Source of the DNA: Psychrilyobacter piezotolerans | GTDB taxonomy: Bacteria > Fusobacteriota > Fusobacteriia > Fusobacteriales > Fusobacteriaceae | NCBI RefSeq assembly: GCF_003391055.1 | Contig: NZ_QUAJ01000020.1 | Span: forward strand, 1-64,000 | DNA length: 64,000 nt | Direction of reading: 5' to 3' | Part shown: positions 1-8,443 of the stretch, piece after piece | Numbering within the stretch: the stretch's first letter is position 1 | Layout: each line of letters opens with the position of its first letter | The notes under the pieces: generated by a model | Database searches by the model: none | Told to the model about the DNA's origin: nothing | Seen by the model: the letters and a program-made list of their open reading frames with translations, nothing else | Position numbers and translations under genes: made by a program

Positions 1-1
1 A

Positions 2-130
2 TGGGAGGGTAGTTGCCATAAGAATATTGAGGGAATAAGGCCTTCAAAAAAAATAGTGAGGACGTTTGTTTGCTATACAAAAATTCTTGTTTTCAGTATT
101 AAATACTATGAAATATCCATAAATAAGTAA
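2..130 (+). CDS. C-terminal fragment of an unidentified protein (starts outside the window)
   Basis: An open frame enters from the left edge and runs 42 codons before TAA at 128-130. The visible residues (…HKNIEGIRPSKKIVRTF…) have ordinary protein composition, but I do not recognise the family. It sits 96 bases before a gene with a glycan-related fold, so it may be the end of a glycan biosynthesis gene. With no start or homologue visible this is a tentative call. Confidence 0.35.
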   Translation, partial: WEGSCHKNIEGIRPSKKIVRTFVCYTKILVFSIKYYEISINK

Positions 131-226
131 TTATTTGTCAAATTAACAAAGTTAAAAACTTAATAGATACATTGAGTTATCAAGGAAAATTAATTAAAAA
201 AACTATTTACAAATAGGGAGGAAGTT

Positions 227-1207
227 ATGAGAATATATATATATTATGCTATTATCCTTATAATAATTTTAGTATCAGGTCTTATTTATGGAATTTTAAT
301 TTACAAAAATAAAGTTTTCCCCTATAAATACATAAAATCAATAAATGATTATTTAATTGAAAAGATAACTCCATATGGACCTTGGTCCATTGGAATTTAT
401 GAAGGTTCGAGTCCCTTTAACTTAAATGATAGTGAAAATATCAACAATCCAGTTTTAACGGGTAAAAATATTACTTCTCTCGATGCTAGTTTTGTTGCAG
501 ATCCCTTTATAGTAGTCAAAAATAAAAAATATACTATGTTTTTTGAAGTATTGAATAAGGCGACTAATCAGGGAGATATAGGTTATGCGGAAAGTAGCGA
601 TGGCCTTCAGTGGGAGTTTAAAAAAATTATAATAACTGAACCATTTCACCAATCGTATCCATATATTTTTCATTGGGATAATGACGATTATCTTATTCCA
701 GAAAGTGGTGCGGATCTGTCAGTAAGACTGTATAGGGCAGTATCTTTTCCCGATAAATGGGAATATATCGGAAACCTGCTATCTGGACATAATTATGTAG
801 ATCCTTCAATATTTCAACATGAGGACAAGTGGTGGCTGTTTGCGTCTTCAGGTAACGATGTCTTAAATCTCTATTATTCAGAAGAACTGTTAAAAGGTTG
901 GAAACCCCATCCTCAGAATCCTATAATCAAGTTTAATAAAAATATCGCAAGACCTGCCGGTAGGGTTTTCACCTATAACGAACAACTTTACAGACTAGCA
1001 CAGGATGCTAATCCCAGCTACGGCACTCAAGTTTTTGCTTTTGAAATAACTGAACTAACTGAAAATTCATATAAAGAAAAAATAGCCTCAAAGACACCCA
1101 TAGTAACAAAGAAAGGTAAAGGATGGAATGCTGCAGGAATGCATCACGTTGATTTGCATAAATCAGGAGATAGGTGGATAGCAGCAGTCGACGGACGAAG
1201 CGAATAG
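227..1207 (+). CDS. membrane-anchored beta-propeller (GINT1 N-terminal-like / GH43-like) protein, possibly truncated by an amber codon
   Basis: 326 residues. Residues 1-26 form a hydrophobic N-terminal helix followed by KNK, which suggests a membrane anchor. From about residue 50 the protein has repeated W-x-F/D-PS-type blades (ADPFIV, GDIGYAESSDG, YVDPSIFQH, NPIIKFNKNIARPAGRVF) typical of the five-bladed propeller domain found in glucosamine inositolphosphorylceramide transferase-like and GH43-like proteins of polysaccharide loci. A GGAGG site precedes the ATG. The same frame stays open past the TAG at 1205-1207 for another ~54 codons (…IDLIDAWNGLPEDHEYKEN…), so the TAG may be a recent nonsense mutation. 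The exact substrate cannot be told. The next gene is a broken GH105-like fragment, in line with a decaying glycan locus. Confidence 0.55.
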   Translation: MRIYIYYAIILIIILVSGLIYGILIYKNKVFPYKYIKSINDYLIEKITPYGPWSIGIYEGSSPFNLNDSENINNPVLTGKNITSLDASFVADPFIVVKNKKYTMFFEVLNKATNQGDIGYAESSDGLQWEFKKIIITEPFHQSYPYIFHWDNDDYLIPESGADLSVRLYRAVSFPDKWEYIGNLLSGHNYVDPSIFQHEDKWWLFASSGNDVLNLYYSEELLKGWKPHPQNPIIKFNKNIARPAGRVFTYNEQLYRLAQDANPSYGTQVFAFEITELTENSYKEKIASKTPIVTKKGKGWNAAGMHHVDLHKSGDRWIAAVDGRSE

Positions 1208-1295
1208 AACCATAAGAATTTGTTTAGGGGGGTTACTATAGACTTAATTGATGCTTGGAATGGACTGCCAGAAGATCATGAATATAAAGAAAACT

Positions 1296-1652
1296 TAACA
1301 GAGAGTGTTATAAATTTGCAAAATTTACGCTTGGATTCCAGCAAAAAAATGGAGGTTGGATCTGGAGTATAACAGAAGAGAAACATCATTTGACACTTCA
1401 ACTACAGCAGTACTTGGATGGTTTTTAATAAATGGCTCAAAAATAGAAGGGATATCAAAAGAATGTGAGGAAGCTTCAGAAAAAGCAATAGATTACCTGA
1501 TGAAAGCAACCCAAAGAAATGGAGTTATAGACTTTTCACAAGGGGATACAAAAGATATAGGAGTGTATTCGATGTTGTTTTATGTATTACCGTTTACTCA
1601 GAGTTTTGCTATGAGATTAGTTAGTTACTATTTAAGTAGCTATAAAAAATAG
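1296..1652 (+). pseudogene. frameshifted remnant of a GH88/GH105-like unsaturated glycuronyl hydrolase
   Basis: Two frames together give the C-terminal part of a glycosidase of the GH88/GH105 type: 'KFTLGFQQKNGGWIWSI' in one frame up to about 1370, then 'ETSFDTSTTAVLGWFLING' and 'VIDFSQGDTKDIGVYS' in another frame ending at TAA 1652. The order GGW…(E)TS…DTS..A, GD..GIGVYS, P.TQSFA.R matches the end of the alpha6/alpha6 barrel of these unsaturated-uronide hydrolases. No intact N-terminal two thirds is present. The frame changes at about 1370, so I call it a truncated and frameshifted remnant rather than a functional gene. The family identification rests on motif memory only. Confidence 0.55.
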
Positions 1653-1897
1653 CAACTATATTTTATAAATTAAATTTAATTAAAAAAATGAGTTGATATT
1701 AGAAGTATTAAATATTGTTTTTGTACCTAAATATCCAATATTTATTTTTATTTAGTTAATGATACTTTGTGTAATTAGTTCAGAATTAATAGATTGAATG
1801 GGCGGATTTTGGAAAAATTAAAGAACAGATAAAAAAATTAAAATAATTTTAGAGATAGTGGAATCGGCCTTTCCTAATCTGTAAAGGAGCAAAAAAA

Positions 1898-2299
1898 ATG
1901 AAGATTTTTTTTAAATTATTATCAATATTAATAATGATTAGCATAATCTACTTTTCCAGTCAGCCAATAGATATCTCTTTAAAGCAGTCTCAATTCGTTC
2001 GTGATTTAATAGGAATAAACTTTCAATCTATGGGAATAGACTTTAGAAAATTAGCTCATCTTGGTATATATATGTTCCTTGGGTTTAGTGTGGTATTATC
2101 TTTTTCTATAGTAGATAGAAAAACTCTTCTTCTGGTATTTTTAGGAATATTTATATTTGCTTGTATCGATGAACTACACCAGACCTTTATCCCGGGAAGA
2201 GGTGGACAGTTTTCAGATGTGCTTATAGATTGTGCTGGTGGGATAATTGGAATGATTTTTGGGAGAAAACTACAAATTAAATCCCACAAAGATAGTTGA
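1898..2299 (+). CDS. VanZ-like membrane protein
   Basis: 133 residues with an AAAGGAG ribosome site seven bases before ATG. Hydrophobic segments lie near residues 3-18, 55-72, 78-92 and 110-125. The motifs 'KLAHLGIYMFLG' and 'DELHQTFIPGRGGQFSDVLID..G' are the two signatures of the VanZ-like family: the H at the start of a helix and the (D/E)E.HQ…GR….D…N/D..G block. VanZ itself gives low-level teicoplanin resistance, but most homologues, including short single-domain ones like this, have no assigned role. The gene is alone on the plus strand and shares a bidirectional terminator with the convergent transporter cluster. Confidence 0.85.
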   Translation: MKIFFKLLSILIMISIIYFSSQPIDISLKQSQFVRDLIGINFQSMGIDFRKLAHLGIYMFLGFSVVLSFSIVDRKTLLLVFLGIFIFACIDELHQTFIPGRGGQFSDVLIDCAGGIIGMIFGRKLQIKSHKDS

Positions 2300-2311
2300 T
2301 GAGTCATAAAA

Positions 2312-2341
2312 AAAAAGGAAATCCATCTGGATTTCCTTTTT
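2312..2341. terminator. bidirectional intrinsic terminator between vanZ-like gene and symporter cluster
   Basis: A 14-bp perfect stem (AAAAAGGAAATCCA at 2312-2325 and its complement at 2328-2341) with a two-base loop. It has an A run on the left and a T run on the right, so it can end transcription from both converging genes. Confidence 0.85.
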
Positions 2342-2350
2342 AAGTTTTAC

Positions 2351-2452
2351 TTATTTATTTTCATCTTTCATTGCTATTTTCAGGCAGACAGCGAACCCAC
2401 CCCAAAGCAGGATCATGCTGCAAACAGCAACAATGATAGCACTAGTACTCAT
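2351..2452 (-). CDS. metS: MetS-type small subunit of an NSS transporter, copy 1
   Basis: A 33-residue membrane peptide, starting MSTSAIIVAV and containing LLWGGFAVCL and a charged tail (KDENK). It has a strong AGGAGG ribosome site and lies 36 bases after the large symporter gene. This is the pattern of MetS, the single-helix small subunit needed with MetP for methionine/alanine import in Corynebacterium (established for that family). The WGG-F motif is nearly identical in all three copies in this window. The substrate here is not known. Confidence 0.8.
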   Translation of the reverse strand: MSTSAIIVAVCSMILLWGGFAVCLKIAMKDENK

Positions 2453-2488
2453 ATAAATACCTCCTAATTATTGTTCGATGATATTTTG

Positions 2489-4024
2489 TTATTCTAATTC
2501 TAACTCAAGTTCGTTGCTCATAGGTTCATCATATATTTTGTCTTCAAATTCTTGAGAACCTTTTTTCTTTGTCAGAATAAACGCTCCAACTGTCATAATC
2601 ATCATAACTCCCAGACCATAAACTCCCAATGCAGTTAAAGAATAACCTCCATACGGGCTGGTAATCTCACCTTTTATCTTAAGTAGTAACATAATAACTA
2701 AAATAAATGAAGTTCCTTTAATTGCCCAAACCCACCATTTTCCAACTGTGAAATCAGATAATTCGTTGACATAAATTCTAACGCTCTCAAGATTGAAGAC
2801 CCAGCCTAAGATAACTAATTCTAAGATACCTGCAATAACTATTCCATATTGGTTGGTAGCATAGTCTACGATATCCAATACATATAATCCGCCATTAGTG
2901 GCAACTAATAGTGATAAGGTACCGGAAGCAAGTGTAAATCTATTTAAAGCTTGTACTCTGGTTAATTTAAATTTATCAGAGATAGCGGCTACTACTGCTT
3001 CCATGATAGACATAGATGACGATAACCCTGCAAAGATAAGCGTAGAAAAGAATACTCCGCCAATTAATCCATTCATTCCTGGTAACTGATTGATGGCTTC
3101 CGGGAATACGATAAATGCTAATCCTACACCGGCAGTGGAAACTTCAGCTACACTGACACCCTGGGTATGAGCCATAAACCCTAAGATAGAGAATACCCCG
3201 ATACCGGAGATCAGACTGAAACTACAGTTTCCTAAACCAGTCATGAAGGCATTGTTAATAATATCCGATTTTCTAGGCAGGTAACTTGCATAAGCAATAA
3301 TTATAGAAAAACAAATACTAAGTGAGTAAAAGATCTGTCCGTATGCAGCCAACCATACTTTCGGGTCGGTTAATTTAGAAAAATCAGGGGTAAAGAAATA
3401 ATCCAGACCAGCCATAGCACCAGGAAGGGTAACTCCTCTAACAACGATAACTAATAATGCAACAACTAAAAGCGGCATAAAGACCTTGTTTGCTTTTTCC
3501 AATCCATTTTTTACACCTAATCTGATAATAGTATAATTGATCCCCCATACTAATATTAATGGCGCTGCGACTTTAAGGTTTAATCCACCTAGATTCATAG
3601 GAGAATCGGTTAATTGTAAATAGTCACCGAATAAAAATGCCTTTGTATCTGTACCCCATGCACCTGTAAAAGCGAAGAAAAGGTAACTGAATGACCAGCC
3701 GATAATAACCACATAATATGTAGCTATAAAGAATGAAATAAATGTTTGAAACCATCCTAGAGCTTCATATTTTCTGTTTAACTTTGCAAAAACTCCAGGA
3801 ACACTGGAACGGATCTTATGTCCCATGGCAAATTCTAAAATTAATATCGGGATACCTGCTGTAAATAGTGCAACTAGGTAAGGGATTAAAAACGCTCCTC
3901 CACCATTACTTGCAGCCACATATGGAAATCTCCAAATATTTCCTAATCCAATTGCCGAACCTATAGCGGCAAGAACAAACCCTGAACGAGAACCCCATTG
4001 GCCTCTACTTTCTTCCTTACTCAT
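2489..4024 (-). CDS. sodium-dependent NSS-family (SLC6-type) amino acid transporter, copy 1
   Basis: 511 residues from the ATG at 4022-4024. I prefer this start to the ATG nine bases upstream because only this ATG is kept in all three copies. About 12 hydrophobic helices. The N-terminal block 'GSAIGLGNIWRFPYVAASNGGGAFL' region contains the unwound TM1 sodium/substrate site (GNIWRFPY) of the LeuT fold, and the later 'GLSSSMSIMEA' is the TM8 sodium-site serine region. The family imports amino acids using the sodium gradient. It is followed by its own MetS-type small subunit. Compared with copies 2 and 3 it lacks a seven-residue insert near residue 145 (…NLGASLGG in the other two). The substrate is probably a neutral amino acid such as alanine or methionine (inference). 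Confidence 0.92.
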   Translation of the reverse strand: MSKEESRGQWGSRSGFVLAAIGSAIGLGNIWRFPYVAASNGGGAFLIPYLVALFTAGIPILILEFAMGHKIRSSVPGVFAKLNRKYEALGWFQTFISFFIATYYVVIIGWSFSYLFFAFTGAWGTDTKAFLFGDYLQLTDSPMNLGGLNLKVAAPLILVWGINYTIIRLGVKNGLEKANKVFMPLLVVALLVIVVRGVTLPGAMAGLDYFFTPDFSKLTDPKVWLAAYGQIFYSLSICFSIIIAYASYLPRKSDIINNAFMTGLGNCSFSLISGIGVFSILGFMAHTQGVSVAEVSTAGVGLAFIVFPEAINQLPGMNGLIGGVFFSTLIFAGLSSSMSIMEAVVAAISDKFKLTRVQALNRFTLASGTLSLLVATNGGLYVLDIVDYATNQYGIVIAGILELVILGWVFNLESVRIYVNELSDFTVGKWWVWAIKGTSFILVIMLLLKIKGEITSPYGGYSLTALGVYGLGVMMIMTVGAFILTKKKGSQEFEDKIYDEPMSNELELELE

Positions 4025-4083
4025 AAACATCACATCCTTAATTTTTTTAATAGTAAAGTAAATTTTTACTAAATTATCGTTAT

Positions 4084-4111
4084 ATTATATACTATTTTTT
4101 TAATAAGTCAA
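4084..4111 (-). promoter_or_regulatory. sigma70-type promoter of symporter copy 1
   Basis: On the minus strand, TTGACT (4111-4106) and TATAAT (4089-4084) are separated by 16 bases, 60 bases before the start codon. The element is nearly the same as that before copy 3, so the promoter was duplicated with the gene. Confidence 0.75.
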
Positions 4112-4287
4112 TACTATTTTTTAGATACGACCATAAAATTGGTAGAAACATATAATTTTATTGGTATTAATATATATTAGTTTTTATAGGAAGAACATTT
4201 TTTTATTAAGTGGATACTAAAAAAATGATCTATACTTAAAAACTAATTGTGATGAAAGAAAGTGAAGTTTGTTGAGGAAAAAATCAA

Positions 4288-4330
4288 AAAACCTGTAAAG
4301 TTGGACACTAGGGTCTGATTTACAGGTTTT
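4288..4330 (-). terminator. terminator of symporter copy 2 unit
   Basis: A 12-bp stem AAAACCTGTAAA / TTTACAGGTTTT with a 19-base loop (GGACACTAGGGTCTGA core). It lies just after the copy-2 small subunit, with a T run on the minus strand. An almost identical element follows copy 3. Confidence 0.8.
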
Positions 4331-4353
4331 AATTTATTTTGATTATTTTTTAC

Positions 4354-4461
4354 TTACTTTTCTTTATTTTCATCTTTCATTGCTATTCTCAGGCAAACAG
4401 CGAACCCGCCCCAAAGCAGGATCATGCTGCAGACAGCAACAATGATAGCACTAGTTCTCAT
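4354..4461 (-). CDS. metS: MetS-type small subunit of an NSS transporter, copy 2
   Basis: 35 residues (MRTSAIIVAV…LLWGGFAVCLRIAMKDENKEK) with an AGGAGG ribosome site, 23 bases after the copy-2 symporter. It has a single hydrophobic helix and the same WGG-F motif as the other two. It is two residues longer at the C-terminus. It probably forms a complex with the symporter encoded just upstream (by analogy with MetP/MetS). Confidence 0.8.
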   Translation of the reverse strand: MRTSAIIVAVCSMILLWGGFAVCLRIAMKDENKEK

Positions 4462-4484
4462 ATAAACCCCTCCTAATTATTTTA

Positions 4485-6038
4485 TTAATCTTCATGTTCA
4501 AGGTGGTTACCGAGAGGATCGTGATATATATTATTTTCGAATTCCTTAGAACCTTTTTTCTTTGTCATGATAAATGACCCGACTATAATGGCGGTCATAA
4601 CACCTAAACCGTAAACTCCCAGTGCAATCCAAGAATAACCTTCATATGGGCTGATGATTTCACCTTTAATCTTAAGTATCAAGATAATAATTAGAATAAA
4701 TGAAGTCCCTTTGATTGCCCAAATCCACCATTTTCCAACTCTGAAATCGGATATTTCGTTGACGTAAGTTTTAACACTCTCAAGGTGGAAGAACCAGCCT
4801 AAGATGATTAACTCTAATATACCGGCAATAACTATTCCATATTGATTGGTAGCGTAGTCTACTATATCCAACACATATAAACCACCGTTAGTTGCAAACA
4901 ATAATGATAAAAGCCCGGAAGTGAGTGTGAACCTGTTTAAAGCCTGAACCCTGGTCAGATTAAATTTATCCGAGATGGCTGCTACAACCGCTTCCATAAT
5001 AGACATAGATGACGATAATCCGGCAAAAATAAGTGTAGAAAAGAAAATTCCCCCAATTAATCCATTCATCCCCGGTAATTGGTTGATAGCTTCCGGGAAT
5101 ACGATAAATGCTAACCCTACACCGGCAGTGGAAACTTCGGCTACACTGACACCCTGGGTGTGAGCCATAAATCCTAAGATAGAGAATACCCCGATACCGG
5201 AGATCAGACTGAAACTGCAGTTCCCTAACCCGGTCATAAAAGCATTGTTGACAATATCTGATTTCTTAGGGAGGTAACTTGCATAGGCAAACATGATAGC
5301 AAAACAAATACTAAGGGAGAAAAAGATCTGTCCGTATGCAGCCAACCATACTTTCGGATCGGTTAATTTAGAAAAATCAGGAGTGAAGAAATAATCCAGA
5401 CCAGCCATAGCACCAGGAAGGGTAACTCCTCTGATTACAATGACTAATAATGCGACGATTAAAAGAGGCATAAAGACCTCATTTGCTTTTTCCAATCCAT
5501 TTTTTACACCTAATCTAAGAACAGTATAGTTGATTCCCCATACTAACAGTAGTGGAGCTGCAACTTTAAGATTCAGTCCCCCTAAACTTGCACCTAAGTT
5601 ACCAAGAGTACTAGGGGCATCTCCTAATTTCAAATACTCTCCGAATAAAAATGCCTTTGGATCTGTACCCCATGCTCCTGTAAAGGAGAAGAAGAGGTAA
5701 CTAAATGACCAGGCGATAATAATAACATAGTATGTGGCTATAAAAAATGAAATAAGTGTTTGAAACCATCCGATAACTTCAAATTTTCTATTCAATTTTG
5801 CAAATACTCCAGGAGCACTGGAACGGATCTTGTGTCCCATGGCAAATTCTAAGACCAGTAATGGAATACCTGCTGTAAAAAGTGCAATTAGATAAGGGAT
5901 TAAAAACGCTCCTCCACCATTACTTGCAGCTACATATGGAAATCTCCAGATATTACCTAATCCTATGGCAGAACCTATGGCTGCCAGGATAAATCCTGTA
6001 CGGGATCCCCATTCACCTCTGTTTTCTTCCTTACTCAT
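4485..6038 (-). CDS. sodium-dependent NSS-family amino acid transporter, copy 2
   Basis: 517 residues from the ATG at 6036-6038; a GTG nine bases earlier is in frame, but the ATG is the start shared by all copies. GNIWRFPY in TM1 and SSSMSIMEA in TM8 are present. The sequence is close to copies 1 and 3 along the whole length, most divergent in the last 60 residues and with small changes in TM6/TM7 (FFSLSICFAIMFAY). The charged C-terminus (NHLEHED) differs from the LELE tails of the other copies. It forms a two-gene unit with its MetS peptide. No clear -35/-10 pair was found upstream, unlike copies 1 and 3, so it may be read from upstream or from a weaker promoter. Confidence 0.92.
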   Translation of the reverse strand: MSKEENRGEWGSRTGFILAAIGSAIGLGNIWRFPYVAASNGGGAFLIPYLIALFTAGIPLLVLEFAMGHKIRSSAPGVFAKLNRKFEVIGWFQTLISFFIATYYVIIIAWSFSYLFFSFTGAWGTDPKAFLFGEYLKLGDAPSTLGNLGASLGGLNLKVAAPLLLVWGINYTVLRLGVKNGLEKANEVFMPLLIVALLVIVIRGVTLPGAMAGLDYFFTPDFSKLTDPKVWLAAYGQIFFSLSICFAIMFAYASYLPKKSDIVNNAFMTGLGNCSFSLISGIGVFSILGFMAHTQGVSVAEVSTAGVGLAFIVFPEAINQLPGMNGLIGGIFFSTLIFAGLSSSMSIMEAVVAAISDKFNLTRVQALNRFTLTSGLLSLLFATNGGLYVLDIVDYATNQYGIVIAGILELIILGWFFHLESVKTYVNEISDFRVGKWWIWAIKGTSFILIIILILKIKGEIISPYEGYSWIALGVYGLGVMTAIIVGSFIMTKKKGSKEFENNIYHDPLGNHLEHED

Positions 6039-6219
6039 AAATATCACATCCTTAATTTTTTTAATCCAAGGATTTTTCTATGGATTTTTTTTCTTACACT
6101 TAGTTATACAGTGCAGGTTAAGAAATTCCTTTTGAGGAGAGAAAAAAATGCGAGATAGTTTAGTAAATAATTTTTTTAAAATTCTAAACTCTATTAATCT
6201 TTATTTCAAGTATAGAAAA

Positions 6220-6258
6220 AACCTGTAAACTTTGACACTAGGGTCTAATTTACAGGTT
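6220..6258 (-). terminator. terminator of symporter copy 3 unit
   Basis: AACCTGTAAA at 6220-6229 pairs with TTTACAGGTT at 6249-6258 around a GACACTAGGGTCTAA-type loop. It is followed on the minus strand by a T run and matches the element at 4288-4330. Confidence 0.75.
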
Positions 6259-6279
6259 ACAGTTTATTCTTATTTAGTC

Positions 6280-6381
6280 TTATTTATTTTCATCTTTCAT
6301 TGCTATTCTTAGGCAGACAGCAAATCCGCCCCAAAGAAGGGTCATGCTGCAAACAGCAACGATAATAGCTCCAGTACTCAT
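6280..6381 (-). CDS. metS: MetS-type small subunit of an NSS transporter, copy 3
   Basis: 33 residues (MSTGAIIVAV…LLWGGFAVCLRIAMKDENK), AGGAGG ribosome site, 38 bases after the copy-3 symporter. It has the same single-helix architecture and motif as copies 1 and 2. Confidence 0.8.
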   Translation of the reverse strand: MSTGAIIVAVCSMTLLWGGFAVCLRIAMKDENK

Positions 6382-6419
6382 ATAAATACCTCCTAATTAT
6401 TATTTAAATAATGTTTTTA

Positions 6420-7976
6420 TTAGTCTAAATCTAACTCAAGCTCATTTTTCATAGGTTCGGTGTATATTTTGTCCTCAAATTCCTGAGATCCTTTTTTCTT
6501 TGCCATAATGAATGATCCAACTGTGATGATGATCATAGATCCTAAACCATAAACTCCCAGTGCAGTCCAAGAATAACCTTCATATGGAGCAGCAATCTCA
6601 CCTTTTATCTTAAGTGCCAAGATAACAACTAGAAGGACAGAAGTTCCTTTGATTGCCCAAATCCACCATTTTCCAACTCTGAAATCAGATAGTTCGTTGA
6701 CATAAGTTCTAACACTTTCAAGGTTGAAGAACCACCCTAAGATGACTAATTCTAAGATACCGGCAATAACTATTCCATATTGATTGGTAGCATAGTCTAC
6801 GATATCCAGTACATATAATCCGCCATTAGTTGCAACCAATAGTGATAAGATTCCAGAAGTAAGTGCGAATCTGTTTAGTGCCTGTACTCTGGTTAACTTA
6901 AATTTATCAGAGATAGCAGCTACTACCGCTTCCATGATAGACATAGATGACGACAATCCTGCAAAGATAAGTGTAATAAAGAAAACTCCGCCGATCAACC
7001 CATTCATCCCCGGTAATTGGTTGATAGCTTCCGGGAATACAATAAATGCCAATCCTACACCGGCAGTTGAAACTTCAGCTACACTGACACCCTGGGTGTG
7101 AGCCATAAATCCTAAGATAGAGAATACCCCGATACCGGAGATTAAACTGAAACTACAGTTTCCTAACCCAGTCATAAAGGCATTGTTGACAATATCTGAT
7201 TTCTTAGGCAGGTAACTTGCGTAAGCGTACATGATAGCAAAACAAATACTAAGGGAGAAAAAGATCTGCCCGTATGCAGCCAACCATACTTTCGGGTCGG
7301 TTAATTTAGAAAAATCAGGGGTAAAGAAATAATCTAATCCAGCCATAGCACCAGGAAGGGTAACTCCTCTGACTACGATAACTAATAACGCAATAATTAA
7401 AAGGGGCATAAAGATCTTATTTGCTTTTTCCAATCCATTTTTTACACCCATTCTAAGAACACCATAGTTGATTCCCCATACTAACAGCAGTGGAACTGCA
7501 ACTTTAAGATTTAGTCCCCCTAAACTTGCACCTAGGTTACCAAGAGTACTAGGAGCATCTCCTAATTTTAAATAGTCTCCAAACAGGAATGCCTTTGGAT
7601 CTGTACCCCATGCACCTGTGAAAGCGAAGAATAAATAACTAAATGACCAGGCTATAATAACAACATAATATGTAGTTATAAAAAATGCGATAAGTGTTTG
7701 AAACCATCCGATAGCTTCATATTTTTTGTTCAATTTTGCAAATACTCCGGGAGCACTGGAACGGATCTTGTGTCCCATGGCAAATTCTAAGATCAATAAT
7801 GGTATACCTGCTGTAAATAGTGCAACCAGGTAAGGGATTAAAAATGCTCCTCCACCATTACTTGCAGCTACATATGGAAATCTCCAGATATTACCTAACC
7901 CGATGGCAGAACCTATAGCGGCGAGGATAAATCCTGAACGGGATCCCCACTGGCCTCTGTTTTCTTCCTTACTCAT
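6420..7976 (-). CDS. sodium-dependent NSS-family amino acid transporter, copy 3
   Basis: 518 residues from ATG 7974-7976. It has the LeuT-fold motifs GNIWRFPY (TM1) and SSSMSIMEA (TM8), about 12 helices, and the acidic tail NELELDLD shared with copy 1. It contains the seven-residue insert shared with copy 2, so copies 2 and 3 resemble each other in the middle while copies 1 and 3 share promoter and tail. This mosaic suggests gene conversion or serial duplication (inference). It is preceded by two promoter-like elements and followed by its MetS peptide and a terminator. It is a sodium-coupled amino acid importer; the exact amino acid is not decidable from sequence. Confidence 0.92.
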   Translation of the reverse strand: MSKEENRGQWGSRSGFILAAIGSAIGLGNIWRFPYVAASNGGGAFLIPYLVALFTAGIPLLILEFAMGHKIRSSAPGVFAKLNKKYEAIGWFQTLIAFFITTYYVVIIAWSFSYLFFAFTGAWGTDPKAFLFGDYLKLGDAPSTLGNLGASLGGLNLKVAVPLLLVWGINYGVLRMGVKNGLEKANKIFMPLLIIALLVIVVRGVTLPGAMAGLDYFFTPDFSKLTDPKVWLAAYGQIFFSLSICFAIMYAYASYLPKKSDIVNNAFMTGLGNCSFSLISGIGVFSILGFMAHTQGVSVAEVSTAGVGLAFIVFPEAINQLPGMNGLIGGVFFITLIFAGLSSSMSIMEAVVAAISDKFKLTRVQALNRFALTSGILSLLVATNGGLYVLDIVDYATNQYGIVIAGILELVILGWFFNLESVRTYVNELSDFRVGKWWIWAIKGTSVLLVVILALKIKGEIAAPYEGYSWTALGVYGLGSMIIITVGSFIMAKKKGSQEFEDKIYTEPMKNELELDLD

Positions 7977-8035
7977 AAATATCACATCCTTAATTTTTTT
8001 TTAATAGAATAAACTTTAATGAAAATTATCATTAT

Positions 8036-8063
8036 ATTATATACTATTTTTTTGATATGTCAA
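8036..8063 (-). promoter_or_regulatory. sigma70-type promoter of symporter copy 3 (proximal)
   Basis: Minus strand TTGACA (8063-8058), 16-base spacer, TATAAT (8041-8036); both hexamers are perfect. It lies 60 bases before the start codon. Confidence 0.85.
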
Positions 8064-8120
8064 TACTAAATTTTGAATACGTCCATAGATTTGGTAAAGA
8101 CATACAACTTTATTAGTATA

Positions 8121-8148
8121 AGTATAGACCATTTTTTTGATAAGTCAA
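8121..8148 (-). promoter_or_regulatory. second upstream promoter-like element of symporter copy 3
   Basis: Minus strand TTGACT (8148-8143), 16-base spacer, TATACT (8126-8121). The spacer (TATCAAAAAAAT…) repeats that of the proximal promoter, so the promoter region itself looks duplicated. Confidence 0.6.
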
Positions 8149-8330
8149 TACTAAAAAACTAATTCATTTTTTCACATAGTGCAAAAAAAATGGAAAAAGT
8201 CCCTTTTAAGTACATAGTATTAAAAGAATTAAAAAGTAATAAAGAAAGAATAAAAAATAAATTAAAATGAAAAAAAATAAAGAATTTTGTTTGTGTTCCG
8301 CCGAATTTCTCCTAGAAAAAAGAAGATACC

Positions 8331-8359
8331 TTGCTATTTTAAGGTATTTATGTTAGAAT
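8331..8359 (+). promoter_or_regulatory. promoter of the rimP-nusA-infB operon
   Basis: TTGCTA (8331-8336) and TAGAAT (8354-8359) with a 17-base spacer, upstream of the attenuator-like hairpin and rimP. Confidence 0.6.
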
Positions 8360-8390
8360 CTAGGAAAGAATTAAATAAATAATAAAGGAG

Positions 8391-8422
8391 GGGGAGAGCT
8401 GAGAAGTTCTCTCCCTATTTTT
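8391..8422 (+). terminator. attenuator-like hairpin in the rimP-nusA leader
   Basis: GGGGAGAG and CTCTCCC pair around a ten-base loop and are followed by a TATTTTTTA tract. This is a good intrinsic terminator inside the 5' leader, 22 bases before rimP. NusA-dependent control of nusA operon leaders is known in other bacteria, so feedback attenuation here is plausible but inferred. Confidence 0.7.
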
Positions 8423-8443
8423 TACAGAAGAGAGGTGAAAAAT

